From the NCBI RefSeq assembly GCF_003007715.1, contig NZ_PXNO01000021.1, forward strand, positions 372,001 through 436,000: 64,000 nt of DNA. The letters run 5' to 3'. This DNA comes from Marinobacter shengliensis (GTDB lineage Bacteria; Pseudomonadota; Gammaproteobacteria; Pseudomonadales; Oleiphilaceae). Below the pieces are notes generated by a model, which was not told where the DNA came from, searched no databases, and saw nothing but the letters and a program-made list of their open reading frames with translations. A program made the position numbers and the translations under genes. Shown here piece after piece: positions 29,141 to 37,819 of the stretch; the stretch's first letter is position 1, and each line of letters begins with the position of its first letter.

Positions 29141-30177
29141 CTCTTGCCTTCCTGGTGGCTTGCCCTGAACTGGGCCGGTGCCACGCCGGTCCAGCGTTTG
29201 AAGGCACGGCTGAAGGCGCTGAGTTCGGAAAAGCCGAGTAGGAAGGCAATTTCTCCCAGTGCGTACTGATCGTCAGCCACATACCGAAGGGCTTTGTCCT
29301 GGCGCACCTGTTCCACCAGGTCATGGAAGCTCAGGCCTTCTTTTTTCAGCTTGCGGTACAGGGTCTGGCGGCTCATATGGCATTGCCGGGCCAGGGTGTC
29401 GGCATCAATGCGATCGGTGGCCATCTGGCGCGAAATCAGGCGGCGAACCTTGCGGCTGAACGACTTCCGCGTTTGCAGACGGGCCAGTACCGCATTGACC
29501 TGCTTCAGCATGGCGGAATAGACATACGGGTTGCGATGGGGAATCGGGTGCCCGAGGTGCTGGCTGGAGAACGCCATTCTGGTGATGCCGGCACCAAAAA
29601 TAACCGGCCCGCCAAACAGTTTCCGGTACTCGCTGGCATAGCCGGGTTCCGGATGGGCCACTTCCAGCCAGTCGGCTTCAATGCCCCGGTGAATAAAATG
29701 ACGGGTTCGACACAGGGCCGCCGCCAGGGTGCGATCCATATCCTGACGACAGTAGTGATCGGGGTGGTCTGGCTGCCAGGTCAGGATGGCCTGATCCGGC
29801 GTTTGCTCAAAGCTCAGGGTTACCGATTCGTTGATCAGCCGGTGCAGCCGCACGTACTGCACGACGGCCTCGCCCAGTGTGTCGCAATTGAAGAATACAT
29901 GCCCGACCAGGCCCATTCGTTCAGGGTCAACAACCTGCCCGGCATGCAGTCCAACACCGGGGTCTCCAGTCAGTTGTTCCGCCAGTTCCCAAAGTTGGTA
30001 GTGAGTGCTGGCGGGAATGCGCAAATCCGGATCTTCCAGGGCTTCCAGGCTCAGGCCGGTGAGCGCCTCTACGCGGGAGCGGTCTAACAGCCCGAGCGTA
30101 TCAAGGTAGTGAACCAGTGCCAGGGTGCTGGACGCCGCAACCTGCGGGGGATCGGCTTGGTCCATTTGCGCGTGCAT
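29137..30177 (-). CDS. AraC-family transcription regulator
   Basis: A 346-residue regulator with an N-terminal arabinose-binding-type domain (about 25-200; PF12625 character, as in OruR or ArgR-like proteins) and a C-terminal double helix-turn-helix (about 245-340) with LARQCHMSRQTLYRKLKKEG and IAFLLGFSELSAFSRAFKRWTG. The frame opens further up to 30249; I start at the ATG at 30177 as a reasonable choice. It overlaps cls by four bases, so it may control membrane lipid composition; that is inference from position. Confidence 0.88.
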   Translation of the reverse strand: MHAQMDQADPPQVAASSTLALVHYLDTLGLLDRSRVEALTGLSLEALEDPDLRIPASTHYQLWELAEQLTGDPGVGLHAGQVVDPERMGLVGHVFFNCDTLGEAVVQYVRLHRLINESVTLSFEQTPDQAILTWQPDHPDHYCRQDMDRTLAAALCRTRHFIHRGIEADWLEVAHPEPGYASEYRKLFGGPVIFGAGITRMAFSSQHLGHPIPHRNPYVYSAMLKQVNAVLARLQTRKSFSRKVRRLISRQMATDRIDADTLARQCHMSRQTLYRKLKKEGLSFHDLVEQVRQDKALRYVADDQYALGEIAFLLGFSELSAFSRAFKRWTGVAPAQFRASHQEGKR

Positions 30178-30324
30178 GCCGATGGTTGGCTCCGGGTGGT
30201 TGTGTGTCAGAGTGATACAAAATGTCAAACGATTGGCACAGCCAGTCAACGGCTTGCCATAGCTTCAACGATAGCATGGTACGCATCAGGTTGAAGTAGC
30301 CAACAGGCAAAATGGAGGTGTTGT

Positions 30325-30417
30325 ATGGAACGGGAAATCTTTGTACCCCATAACGAGGCCGAGCGTAAAAACGTTTTGGCACTGGCGGAATATCTGGACA
30401 GCATCTTCTACTGTTGA
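30325..30417 (+). CDS. Small ORF encoding a 30-residue peptide
   Basis: ATG at 30325 is preceded by a strong TGGAGGTG (30313-30320) at good spacing; the TGA ends at 30417. The peptide begins MEREIFVPHNEAE, is charged, has a helix-forming middle (NVLALAEYLD) and ends in FYC. It has no signal peptide or membrane segment. A good intrinsic terminator follows about 30 bases downstream, giving a compact single-gene unit, divergent from the AraC gene. I do not recognise the peptide. The ribosome-binding site and terminator argue for real expression. Confidence 0.6.
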   Translation: MEREIFVPHNEAERKNVLALAEYLDSIFYC

Positions 30418-30447
30418 TCTGTCCGTCGTAATGTCTGTGACCTTCTG

Positions 30448-30470
30448 GCCGGGTTTATCCCGGCTTTTTT
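30448..30470 (+). terminator. Intrinsic terminator after the small ORF
   Basis: GCCGGG (30448-30453), loop TTTAT, CCCGGC (30459-30464), then six T (30465-30470). It sits 30 bases after the small ORF stop and before the esterase gene. Confidence 0.8.
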
Positions 30471-30564
30471 GTGCCTGCGGTTTGTCTGCCTAATTTCTCC
30501 TTGCCCCCGAGTCTGGCGATGGTAGTGTATCCGGTTCATCCCCATCACCGGAGGCTGTCAGCGC

Positions 30565-31356
30565 ATGACCGTTGAACTGAATCATCGTATTACCGGCCAG
30601 GGCGAGCCCCTGATCCTGCTGCATGGGCTGTTCGGCTCCCTTGAGAACCTTGGGGGTATCGCCCGCCGCCTGGAAGATGGCTGGCAGATTCACGCCCTCG
30701 ATCAGCGCAATCACGGTAGTTCGCCCCACACCGACGACATGGATTACCCGGCCATGGCGGCCGATGTGGTGGCCTACATGGACGCTCACAATCTGGACAA
30801 GGCCTGGGTGCTGGGTCATTCCATGGGTGGCAAGGTGGCGATGCAGGTCGCCTTGGGTTATCCGGAACGGGTCAAGGGTATCATCGTCGCGGACATAGCA
30901 CCGGTCACCTACAAAGCCCGGCATGATGCGGTTCTGGATGGTATGAAGAACCTGGACCTGGTTGGCGTAACAACTCGCCAGGAAGCGGACAAGCGCCTGG
31001 CCGAATTTGTTGAAATCCCGGGCGTGCGGCAGTTCCTGCTGAAAAACCTGGAGCGGATACCGGCAGAGCAGGCCCGTGATGGTGATCAGATGTTCCGCTG
31101 GCGCCTGAATTTGCCTGTGATTGACACTTGTTATCAGAAACTGGCCGCCGCGCCGGAGGGTGAGGGGCCATACAATGGTCCGGTGCTGTTTATCAAAGGC
31201 GCTGATTCCGCCTATATCCAAAGCAAACATCAAGACCCCATCCGGCAACTGTTCCCGGCCGCCGAACTGAAGATAATCGAGGGTACCGGGCACTGGCTGC
31301 ATGCGGAAAAGCCCGATACCTTTGCGGCTTTGTGTCGTCGTTTTCTCGGATCCTGA
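30565..31356 (+). CDS. Alpha/beta-hydrolase, YbfF-type esterase
   Basis: A 263-residue cytoplasmic hydrolase. The oxyanion region LLHGLFGS, the nucleophile elbow GHSMGG (Ser86) and the C-terminal catalytic His243 in GTGHWLHAEKP are visible. Layout and the motifs LDQRNHGSSPH and GHSMGGKVAMQVAL match YbfF, an esterase with some acyl-CoA activity in E. coli. Substrate here is unknown. It probably forms its own unit downstream of the small-ORF terminator. Confidence 0.88.
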   Translation: MTVELNHRITGQGEPLILLHGLFGSLENLGGIARRLEDGWQIHALDQRNHGSSPHTDDMDYPAMAADVVAYMDAHNLDKAWVLGHSMGGKVAMQVALGYPERVKGIIVADIAPVTYKARHDAVLDGMKNLDLVGVTTRQEADKRLAEFVEIPGVRQFLLKNLERIPAEQARDGDQMFRWRLNLPVIDTCYQKLAAAPEGEGPYNGPVLFIKGADSAYIQSKHQDPIRQLFPAAELKIIEGTGHWLHAEKPDTFAALCRRFLGS

Positions 31357-31440
31357 CGGCCTGTCCTGCGTTGCCAGAAACCCGGTAATGTCTGCTAAGG
31401 TTAGGGTGCTTTGATATTGCCTACCGTCTAACAATCACCA

Positions 31441-32544
31441 ATGGATCGGGCGCACATGATGAAATGGTTGTTGATAGGCCTGCTGGTCATCTTTCTACTG
31501 CTGGGCAGCTTCCTGCTCACGCCGTCGCCGGTTGACAGCAAGGCCTGGGAGGCACCATCGCCGCCGGCCATGACCGGTGTGCTGGCGCCCAACGAACGCC
31601 TGCGCCTGGCAGACTTGCTGGCCCGGGGCCAAGTCTATGGTCCGGAAGATACCACCATTGATGCAAACGGCGTGCTTTACACCGGTACCCAGGACGGCAA
31701 GATCGTGCGCGTTTTTCCTGATGGTACTGTAGAGAATTGGCTGGAGACCGGCGGACGGCCACTGGGTATGGTATTCGATGCCCAGGGCAACCTGATTGTC
31801 GCTGATGCCTGGAAAGGCCTGCTGTCCATCACCCCAGACGGCACCCTGTCGGTACTGACCCGCGAGGCCGAAGGCACGCCGTTCCGCTTTACCGATGACG
31901 TGGACATTGCGCCGGATGGCCGTATCTATTTCACCGACGCCAGTTCCCGCTTCCGCCAGCCGGACTACCTTCTGGATTTGCTGGAAATGCGCCCCCACGG
32001 CCGCCTGCTTCGTTATAATCCTCGTACCCGCCGTACCGAAGTCCTGCTGGCCAACCTGCACTTTGCCAACGGCGTGGCGGTGTCGCCGGCGGGTGACTAC
32101 GTGCTGGTTAACGAAACCTGGAAGTACCGTATCCTGAAATACTGGATCACCGGGCCCAGGGCGGGCCAGGCTGAAGTCTTTGCAGACAACCTGCCCGGGT
32201 TTCCCGATAACCTGGCCGTAGATGATCAGGGCCGCTACTGGGTCGCGTTTCCAACCTTACGCAATGCTCAGGTGGACAGCATGCATCGCAAGCCCTGGCT
32301 GAAGAATCTGGTGGCCAAGTTGCCTGACAGTCTGAAGCCCCAGCCACAGGAGTATGGGCTGGTGGTTGCTTTTGATGCCAGCGGTAAGATGATCACCAGC
32401 CTGCACGATACCCGGGGCACCCACCTTCAGGAAATTACCTCGGTGAATCCCCACGATGGCGTTCTATACTTTGGTTCACTTCACAATGACCGCATTGGCC
32501 GGCTACCGTTGCATGCTATTCCCGGCCTTGGAGAGCAACCATGA
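31441..32544 (+). CDS. SMP-30/gluconolactonase/strictosidine synthase-like six-bladed propeller protein
   Basis: A 367-residue protein with an N-terminal signal anchor (about 6-24) and a beta-propeller domain. Repeated DANGVLYTGTQDGKI, DAQGNLIVADAWKGL and DDQGRYWVAF strand motifs mark the blades; FANGVAVSPAGDYVLVNET and PGFPDNL are characteristic of strictosidine synthase-like lactonases. Metal-binding Asp/Asn residues are likely in these loops. Substrate is not predictable. A second ATG at 31456 could also serve as start. It overlaps the next gene by four bases. Confidence 0.82.
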   Translation: MDRAHMMKWLLIGLLVIFLLLGSFLLTPSPVDSKAWEAPSPPAMTGVLAPNERLRLADLLARGQVYGPEDTTIDANGVLYTGTQDGKIVRVFPDGTVENWLETGGRPLGMVFDAQGNLIVADAWKGLLSITPDGTLSVLTREAEGTPFRFTDDVDIAPDGRIYFTDASSRFRQPDYLLDLLEMRPHGRLLRYNPRTRRTEVLLANLHFANGVAVSPAGDYVLVNETWKYRILKYWITGPRAGQAEVFADNLPGFPDNLAVDDQGRYWVAFPTLRNAQVDSMHRKPWLKNLVAKLPDSLKPQPQEYGLVVAFDASGKMITSLHDTRGTHLQEITSVNPHDGVLYFGSLHNDRIGRLPLHAIPGLGEQP

Positions 32545-33005
32545 CACAGGCATTGAACTGGGACTTGCCTGACCCGTTTACCATGACCATCACCGTTCGC
32601 CCGGAAGACACCGACCGCCTGGGCCACGCCAATAACGTGGTCTATGTGCGCTGGCTGGAAGAGGTGAGCTGGCAGCACATCGACAGCCTGGGCATGACCT
32701 GGGCCCTGCATGAAGAAACCGGAAAGGCCATGGCGATTACCCGCACTGAGCTGGATTACCTGGCCTCTGCCAATGCCGGGGATGAACTGGTGCTGGGTAC
32801 CTGGCTCACCGACTGGGATGGCCGTTTCCGCTCTGCCCGGCAGTTTCAGCTGATTCGCCCGGCCGATGGCAAAACCTTGCTGCGCGCGCTCTCCACCCAT
32901 GCCTGTGTCGATATGAAATCCCAGCGGCCAGCCCGGGCGCCCAAGGCCTTCGCCGAGATACTTGGCGGCGCGCTGGTAGCCGGCGGGCGGGGCCTGCCCG
33001 GTTGA
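32541..33005 (+). CDS. Acyl-CoA thioesterase (4HBT hotdog fold)
   Basis: A 154-residue hotdog protein. The 4HBT signature is clear in VRPEDTDRLGHANNVVYVRWLEE, with the catalytic Asp in the DTDRLGH segment. Such enzymes hydrolyse acyl-CoA thioesters. ATG overlaps the stop of the propeller gene by four bases (32541-32544), so the two are coupled. The Gly/Ala-rich C-terminal tail lies beyond the domain. Confidence 0.88.
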   Translation: MTQALNWDLPDPFTMTITVRPEDTDRLGHANNVVYVRWLEEVSWQHIDSLGMTWALHEETGKAMAITRTELDYLASANAGDELVLGTWLTDWDGRFRSARQFQLIRPADGKTLLRALSTHACVDMKSQRPARAPKAFAEILGGALVAGGRGLPG

Positions 33006-33082
33006 GGCCGGGCAGGTAAAATTCTGCTAGTCTGAGAGTTCAGGCCGGTAACGGCACCGTTCACTGCTGTCTGGAGACACCC

Positions 33083-34063
33083 ATGGAATCATCTGATCTG
33101 ACCGAAACCGGCACCATGCGCCACGTGGTCTATGATCGCTTTGGTGAGCGTGATGTGCTGCGCGTGACAGAATCGCCCATTCCGCAACCGGGTGAGGGCG
33201 AGGTGCTTGTTCGCGTACACGGAGCCGGCCTCAATCCCATCGACTGGAAAACCCGTAAGGGCATGGGATTCGTCGCAACCCAGATAGAAAACAGTCTGCC
33301 CTGGACGCCCGGTTACGACGCGGCCGGTGAAGTGGTGGACGTGGGTGAAGGCGTGACCACGCTGGTGCCAGGGGACCGGGTGATGGGCATGATCGGTTTC
33401 CCGGTCACTGGCGGAGCCTACGCCGAGTACGCCATTGCCGACGCTGAAGATCTCGCCATTGTACCGGAAGAGCTTGACCTGATCGCGGCTGCCGGCGTGC
33501 CCCTTGCTGCACTCACTGCCTGGCAGGCCCTCTTTGAGGTGGCGGAGCTGGAGTCTGGCCAGAAAATCCTGATTCATGCCGGGGCCGGCGGTGTCGGGCA
33601 CTTTGCGGTTCAGTTTGCCCTGGAGCGGGGCGCCCACGTCATCGTGACGGCGTCCTCCCGTAACCGGGATTTCCTGGCGGAACTCGGGGTACATGAGGTG
33701 ATTGACTACCACACCACCGACTTCACCGAAGAATGCTATGGCCTGGACGTGGTTCTGGACCTGGTAGGGGGAGAGACCGGCAAGCGTTCCCTGCAAACTC
33801 TCAGTGATTCCGGCGTGCTGGTAACCATCCCCACGGTGACCGCCGATGACGTGGTCAGCGCCGCAGAAGCCATGGGCGTTCGAGCCCACGGCATGCGCTC
33901 ACGGCCGGATGCCTTCCATCTGGATGAAATCGCCGAATTGATTGAAGACGGTGATGTGAAGGTCCATGTTGAGCAGGTATTTTCCCTGGACCAGGTACAG
34001 GCAGCCCACGAACTGCTGGAAGGCGGTCATGTGCGGGGCAAGCTGGTGCTGGATTGCCGTTAA
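33083..34063 (+). CDS. MDR-family NADPH-dependent oxidoreductase (quinone reductase-like)
   Basis: A 326-residue medium-chain reductase without zinc-binding cysteines. It has the GroES-like N-terminal part with GAGLNPIDWKTRKG and WTPGYDAAGEVVDVG, and a Rossmann domain with HAGAGGVGHFAVQFA. These features point to NADPH:quinone or enone reductase activity. Start supported by TGGAGA upstream. The stop codons of this gene and tcdA overlap by four bases on opposite strands (34060-34063). Confidence 0.88.
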   Translation: MESSDLTETGTMRHVVYDRFGERDVLRVTESPIPQPGEGEVLVRVHGAGLNPIDWKTRKGMGFVATQIENSLPWTPGYDAAGEVVDVGEGVTTLVPGDRVMGMIGFPVTGGAYAEYAIADAEDLAIVPEELDLIAAAGVPLAALTAWQALFEVAELESGQKILIHAGAGGVGHFAVQFALERGAHVIVTASSRNRDFLAELGVHEVIDYHTTDFTEECYGLDVVLDLVGGETGKRSLQTLSDSGVLVTIPTVTADDVVSAAEAMGVRAHGMRSRPDAFHLDEIAELIEDGDVKVHVEQVFSLDQVQAAHELLEGGHVRGKLVLDCR

Positions 34064-34857
34064 TCGGCCTGATTGGCTTTGCGGGCAATCCGGTTCAATA
34101 ACCGGGAGGCGGCAAAGAAACCAAAACTGGCGGTTACCGGGCTGGCTGCGCCGAAGCCAGAGGCGCAGTCAAGCCGCACCGGACCCTCGGTGGCCGGCTT
34201 CTGAAGGCACACCTCGCCATCGGCGGCGGGGTAGGTGAGCTGTTCCAGTGAATACACCGCCTCAATTCCAAAACGCCGCTTTGGATTCCGGGAGAACCCG
34301 TACTCCCGGCGCAGCATATTGCGCACCTTTGCCAACAACGGGTCCTGGGTGGTCTTGCTCAGGTCGGCCACCTGAATCTGGGTTGGGTCCATCTGGCCGC
34401 CGGCCCCGCCGGCACAGACAATCGGAACCTTCCGCCGCTGGCAATGGGCAATCAGCGCTGCTTTCGCCTTCACGCTGTCGATGGCGTCCACCACCCCGGT
34501 CATATCCTCGGTAATCAACTCTGCCACGTTCTTGGTGGTTAAAAACCCGAAATGCACCCGGATATCCGCCTGGGGGTTGATGGCCTTCAGCCGCTCGGCC
34601 ATGGCATCGGTCTTGGTGTGGCCATACTGGCCCTCCAGGGCATGCAGCTGGCGGTTGGTGTTGGACACACAGATGTCGTCCATGTCGATCAGGGTGAGCG
34701 TGCCGATGCCGCTGCGAGCCAGCGATTCAGCGGCCCAGGAGCCAACACCACCGAGGCCGACGATGGCTATGTGGGCATTACGGAAGGCGTTCAGGGCCTT
34801 GCGGCCATAGAGGCGCTCTATGCCGCCAAAGCGGAACGGATAATCATCGGCGGTCAT
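34060..34857 (-). CDS. tcdA: tRNA threonylcarbamoyladenosine dehydratase
   Basis: A 265-residue E1-like (ThiF family) enzyme that cyclises t6A37 to ct6A in tRNA using ATP. The nucleotide-binding IVGLGGVGSWAAESLARSG, the LIDMDDICVSN aspartate segment, and NRQLHALEGQYGHTK are the family hallmarks; VDAIDSVKAKAALI and CAGGAGGQMDPTQI follow as in TcdA/CsdL. Monocistronic, with no close co-directional neighbour. Confidence 0.93.
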   Translation of the reverse strand: MTADDYPFRFGGIERLYGRKALNAFRNAHIAIVGLGGVGSWAAESLARSGIGTLTLIDMDDICVSNTNRQLHALEGQYGHTKTDAMAERLKAINPQADIRVHFGFLTTKNVAELITEDMTGVVDAIDSVKAKAALIAHCQRRKVPIVCAGGAGGQMDPTQIQVADLSKTTQDPLLAKVRNMLRREYGFSRNPKRRFGIEAVYSLEQLTYPAADGEVCLQKPATEGPVRLDCASGFGAASPVTASFGFFAASRLLNRIARKANQAD

Positions 34858-34930
34858 TCAGCCTCCGGAATGCAGGGAAAAAAGAGAAGCGCATTGTAAC
34901 CGAGACTGCCGCAGGCGGGAAAACGCGATA

Positions 34931-34955
34931 AAAAAAGCCGCGCAAGAGCGCGGCT
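34931..34955 (-). terminator. Intrinsic terminator downstream of the acyl-CoA dehydrogenase gene
   Basis: On the minus strand GCCGCGC, loop TCTT, GCGCGGC is followed by seven T. Plus-strand positions are stem 34938-34944 with 34949-34955 and A-run 34931-34937. It ends minus-strand transcription about 160 bases after the dehydrogenase stop and insulates tcdA. Confidence 0.85.
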
Positions 34956-35114
34956 TCAAGAAGGTACCCGGCTCGGCAAGAGGCGGGTTGGACTAGTTCA
35001 GAGACACTAATCAACGTGACTATTATCAAGTTCTGATCTGTCTTTAAGAAGGTCAGAAGTTGCCAATTACCGGTCATTTTCGGCCAGCCATTTTGGCCAG
35101 ACCGGTATTGCCGT

Positions 35115-36890
35115 TTAAGCCACCCAGTGCTCGTCTTCAAACGCCATCAGGCTGTCTTTGCCGGTCTGGATGTCTTTTAGCAGCCAGTCCACTTCAGGCA
35201 TCAGCTTCTCGAAATAGTAGCGGGCGGATACCTGCTTGCCCTCAAGCAACGGCTTATTACCCTCTCCGAGTTGCAGCTGCTGGCCTGCGACGCCGGCCAT
35301 GCGGGACCACAGATAACCGATCACGGTCAGGGCCATAATCCGCAGGTACGGGGTGGCGGCAGCGCCGGCCTGTTCCGGATCTTTGGGGGCATTCTGGGCC
35401 AGCCACATGGTGGCCTGCTCCAGACTCTTCAGCGCAACCTTGAGTTCTTCGCGGTACGGCGCCTCCGGGTTGTCCTTCAGGTATCCGGTCAGTTCTGCGA
35501 ACAGGGCGCGAACCAGTTGGCCTCCCTTGAGGGACAGCTTCCGGCCCACCAGGTCCATCGCCTGGATGCCGTTGGTGCCCTCATAGATGCGGGCAATACG
35601 GCCGTCCCGAACCAGCTGCTCCAGCGGCCAATCCTGGGTGAAGCCAGAACCGCCCAGAACCTGCTGGCCCCAGTTGGCGTTGTTATAGCCTTCGTCGGTC
35701 AGGAAGGCTTTAACCACAGGCGTCAGCAGCTGCACCAGGTCATCGGCGTTTTCACGCACGCTTTCATCCGGGTGAGCCACGGAAAGGTCCAGTTGATGGC
35801 CAGTGAACAGCGCCAGTGCCCGCATACCTTCATTCAGCACCTTCTGGCGCATCAGCATGCGGCGTACGTCCGGGTGCACAATAATCGCATCAGCAGGGCC
35901 GTTCGGGTTCTTGGGGCCGCTCAGGGAGCGGCTTTGCAGGCGCTCCCTGGCAAACGCCAGGCTTTCCTGGTAAGCCATCTCGGCCAAGCCAAGGCCCTGC
36001 ATGCCCACCATCAGCCGGGCTTCGTTCATCATGGTGAACATGGCGCTCATGCCCTTGTTGGGCTCGCCTACCAGCCAGCCTTTGGCGCCTTCAAAATTCA
36101 TCACGCAGGTGGCAGAGCCCTTGATGCCCATCTTGTGCTCAAGGCCACCACAGAAGGCGGGGTTGCGCTCGCCGGAATCCGGCAGGAACTTGGGCACCAC
36201 AAACAGGGAGATGCCCTTGGTGGTGTCCGGTGCGCCCGGCAGCTTGGCCAGTACCAGGTGTACGATATTGTCGACCAGGTCGTGCTCACCGCCGGTGATC
36301 CAGATTTTGGTGCCTTCGATGGCGTAGCTGCCGTCGTCATTCGGTGTGGCCTTGGTGCGGATCAGGCCCAGATCGGTGCCGCACTGGGGCTCGGTCAGAC
36401 ACATGGTGCCGGTCCACTCGCCGGAAATCAGTTTTTCCAGATAAGTCTGCTTCAACTCCTCGGAGCCGTGCGCATACAGGGCGCTGATGGCACCGTGGGT
36501 CAAGCCCGGGTACATGCCCAGGGACAGGTTGGTGGAGCACACCATTTCGTCCACGACAAACTTCAGGGTGTGGGGCAGGCCCTGCCCGCCGAATTCCAGT
36601 GGTGCATCCAGAGCGGTCCAGCCACCTTCCACAAACTTCTGGTAGGCCTCTTTGAAGCCATCAGGTGTCTTGACCGATTTGGTTTCCGGATCGTAGCTGC
36701 AACCCTGGCGGTCGCCAATCTGGTTAGTAGGCTGGATGACCTCTGACGCCAGTTTGCCGGCTTCATCGATCACCGCCGAAATCAGATCCGGAGTCGCATC
36801 GGCGTACTTTTCCAGTTCGTGCAGTTTGTCTGCGCCCAACACATCAAACAACAGAAAGCGAAGATCGTTCGCTGGTGCCTGGTATTGCAT
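35115..36890 (-). CDS. Acyl-CoA dehydrogenase with extra C-terminal domain
   Basis: A 591-residue FAD enzyme of the larger bacterial acyl-CoA dehydrogenase class that also includes DmdC-type methylmercaptopropionyl-CoA dehydrogenases. Visible are the FAD/substrate segment MCLTEPQCGTDLG, KIWITGGEHD, the LARLMVGMQGLG-like region (EARLMVGMQGLGLAE), and the C-terminal IYEGTNGIQAMDLVGRK, which precedes the extra helical domain. It oxidises an acyl-CoA to enoyl-CoA; chain length cannot be read here. ATG is preceded by CAGGAGAG. Own transcription unit with a terminator downstream. Confidence 0.92.
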   Translation of the reverse strand: MQYQAPANDLRFLLFDVLGADKLHELEKYADATPDLISAVIDEAGKLASEVIQPTNQIGDRQGCSYDPETKSVKTPDGFKEAYQKFVEGGWTALDAPLEFGGQGLPHTLKFVVDEMVCSTNLSLGMYPGLTHGAISALYAHGSEELKQTYLEKLISGEWTGTMCLTEPQCGTDLGLIRTKATPNDDGSYAIEGTKIWITGGEHDLVDNIVHLVLAKLPGAPDTTKGISLFVVPKFLPDSGERNPAFCGGLEHKMGIKGSATCVMNFEGAKGWLVGEPNKGMSAMFTMMNEARLMVGMQGLGLAEMAYQESLAFARERLQSRSLSGPKNPNGPADAIIVHPDVRRMLMRQKVLNEGMRALALFTGHQLDLSVAHPDESVRENADDLVQLLTPVVKAFLTDEGYNNANWGQQVLGGSGFTQDWPLEQLVRDGRIARIYEGTNGIQAMDLVGRKLSLKGGQLVRALFAELTGYLKDNPEAPYREELKVALKSLEQATMWLAQNAPKDPEQAGAAATPYLRIMALTVIGYLWSRMAGVAGQQLQLGEGNKPLLEGKQVSARYYFEKLMPEVDWLLKDIQTGKDSLMAFEDEHWVA

Positions 36891-37060
36891 GGATACTCTC
36901 CTGTTTGGATTTAGCAGTCTGAATGACTGCCGGATGTCGTTGTTTCAATCCGGAAGTGTCTCTTCATACGAGCGTTTGAATTTTTTGGTTTGCTGGCTGG
37001 TGGCCCGAAGGCATTGAATTTTCGTATCACCGGCATGGTATCCATTGATAGTGGAAGGGC

Positions 37061-37801
37061 GTGGGAATGACGATCGTGATTGCCGGTATATCCGGTGCAA
37101 TTGGTGCGGCGCTGGCGAAACGCTATCTGGAGACTTGCCCGGCCCAGGCCGTCATTGGTCTGTGTCGTGATCCTCAGCGGGCACCGGACGATCTCAGGAA
37201 TCATCCCGGTGTGAGATTGCTGGCCTGGGATGCGGAAGATGAGAAGCGGCTTGATAAAGCCGAGTTGAGAACGGCATTGGACGGTTCCGGCCCGATCGTC
37301 ACTGTGATTTACGCCGCTGGCCTGCTGCATGATGACCGGCTGTTTCCCGAAAAGCGATTGGACGACGTGGCGGCCGTTAACATGGCCCGGGCTTCCGCGG
37401 TCAACGCCACCGGATTTGCCTTGCTGATCCAGACCCTGCTGCCCTGGCTGCGGCATCGTGAGTTCAAGCGCGTGGCGGCCATTTCGGCTAAGGTGGGGTC
37501 GATATCCGATAACGGGTTTGGCGGCTGGTACGCTTATCGAAGTTCAAAAGCCGCCCTGAACATGCTGGTGCGGAATCTTTCCATCGAACTGCCTCGTCGG
37601 TGCAAGCCCATTGCCTGCGTGGCGCTGCATCCGGGGACCACCGAGTCGACCCTGAGTGCACCGTTCAGCCAGTCATTGTCCAAACTGACGGTACATAAGC
37701 CCTTGCAGACGGCTGATAACCTGATCCGGGTATTGGGCGCCCTGGACGACAGCAGTAACGGTCGGTTCTTCAGTTGGGATGGTTCGGAGTTACCCTGGTA
37801 G
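37061..37801 (+). CDS. Short-chain dehydrogenase/reductase
   Basis: A 246-residue SDR protein. The cofactor-binding glycine motif is a variant, IAGISGAIGAAL, and the catalytic pair is visible in YRSSKAALN (Tyr-x3-Lys). KVGSISDNGFGGWYAYRSSK resembles the CsgA/C-factor subgroup, whose substrates are mostly unknown. GTG at 37061 and ATG at 37067 are equally possible starts. It is divergent from the acyl-CoA dehydrogenase gene and convergent with the permease gene. Confidence 0.88.
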   Translation: MGMTIVIAGISGAIGAALAKRYLETCPAQAVIGLCRDPQRAPDDLRNHPGVRLLAWDAEDEKRLDKAELRTALDGSGPIVTVIYAAGLLHDDRLFPEKRLDDVAAVNMARASAVNATGFALLIQTLLPWLRHREFKRVAAISAKVGSISDNGFGGWYAYRSSKAALNMLVRNLSIELPRRCKPIACVALHPGTTESTLSAPFSQSLSKLTVHKPLQTADNLIRVLGALDDSSNGRFFSWDGSELPW

Positions 37802-37819
37802 GCGGCGCCAGGCGGGACA

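Noticed and set aside
30490..31434. Minus-strand open frame of 314 residues
   Set aside because: Antisense to the YbfF-type esterase with full catalytic triad; no recognisable domains.
35271..36746. Plus-strand open frame of 491 residues
   Set aside because: Antisense to the acyl-CoA dehydrogenase; composition typical of a high-GC shadow frame.
36960..37020. Repeated GTTTG words near the acyl-CoA dehydrogenase promoter, considered as a PsrA site
   Set aside because: The inverted GAAAC/CAAAC partner at correct spacing is missing.
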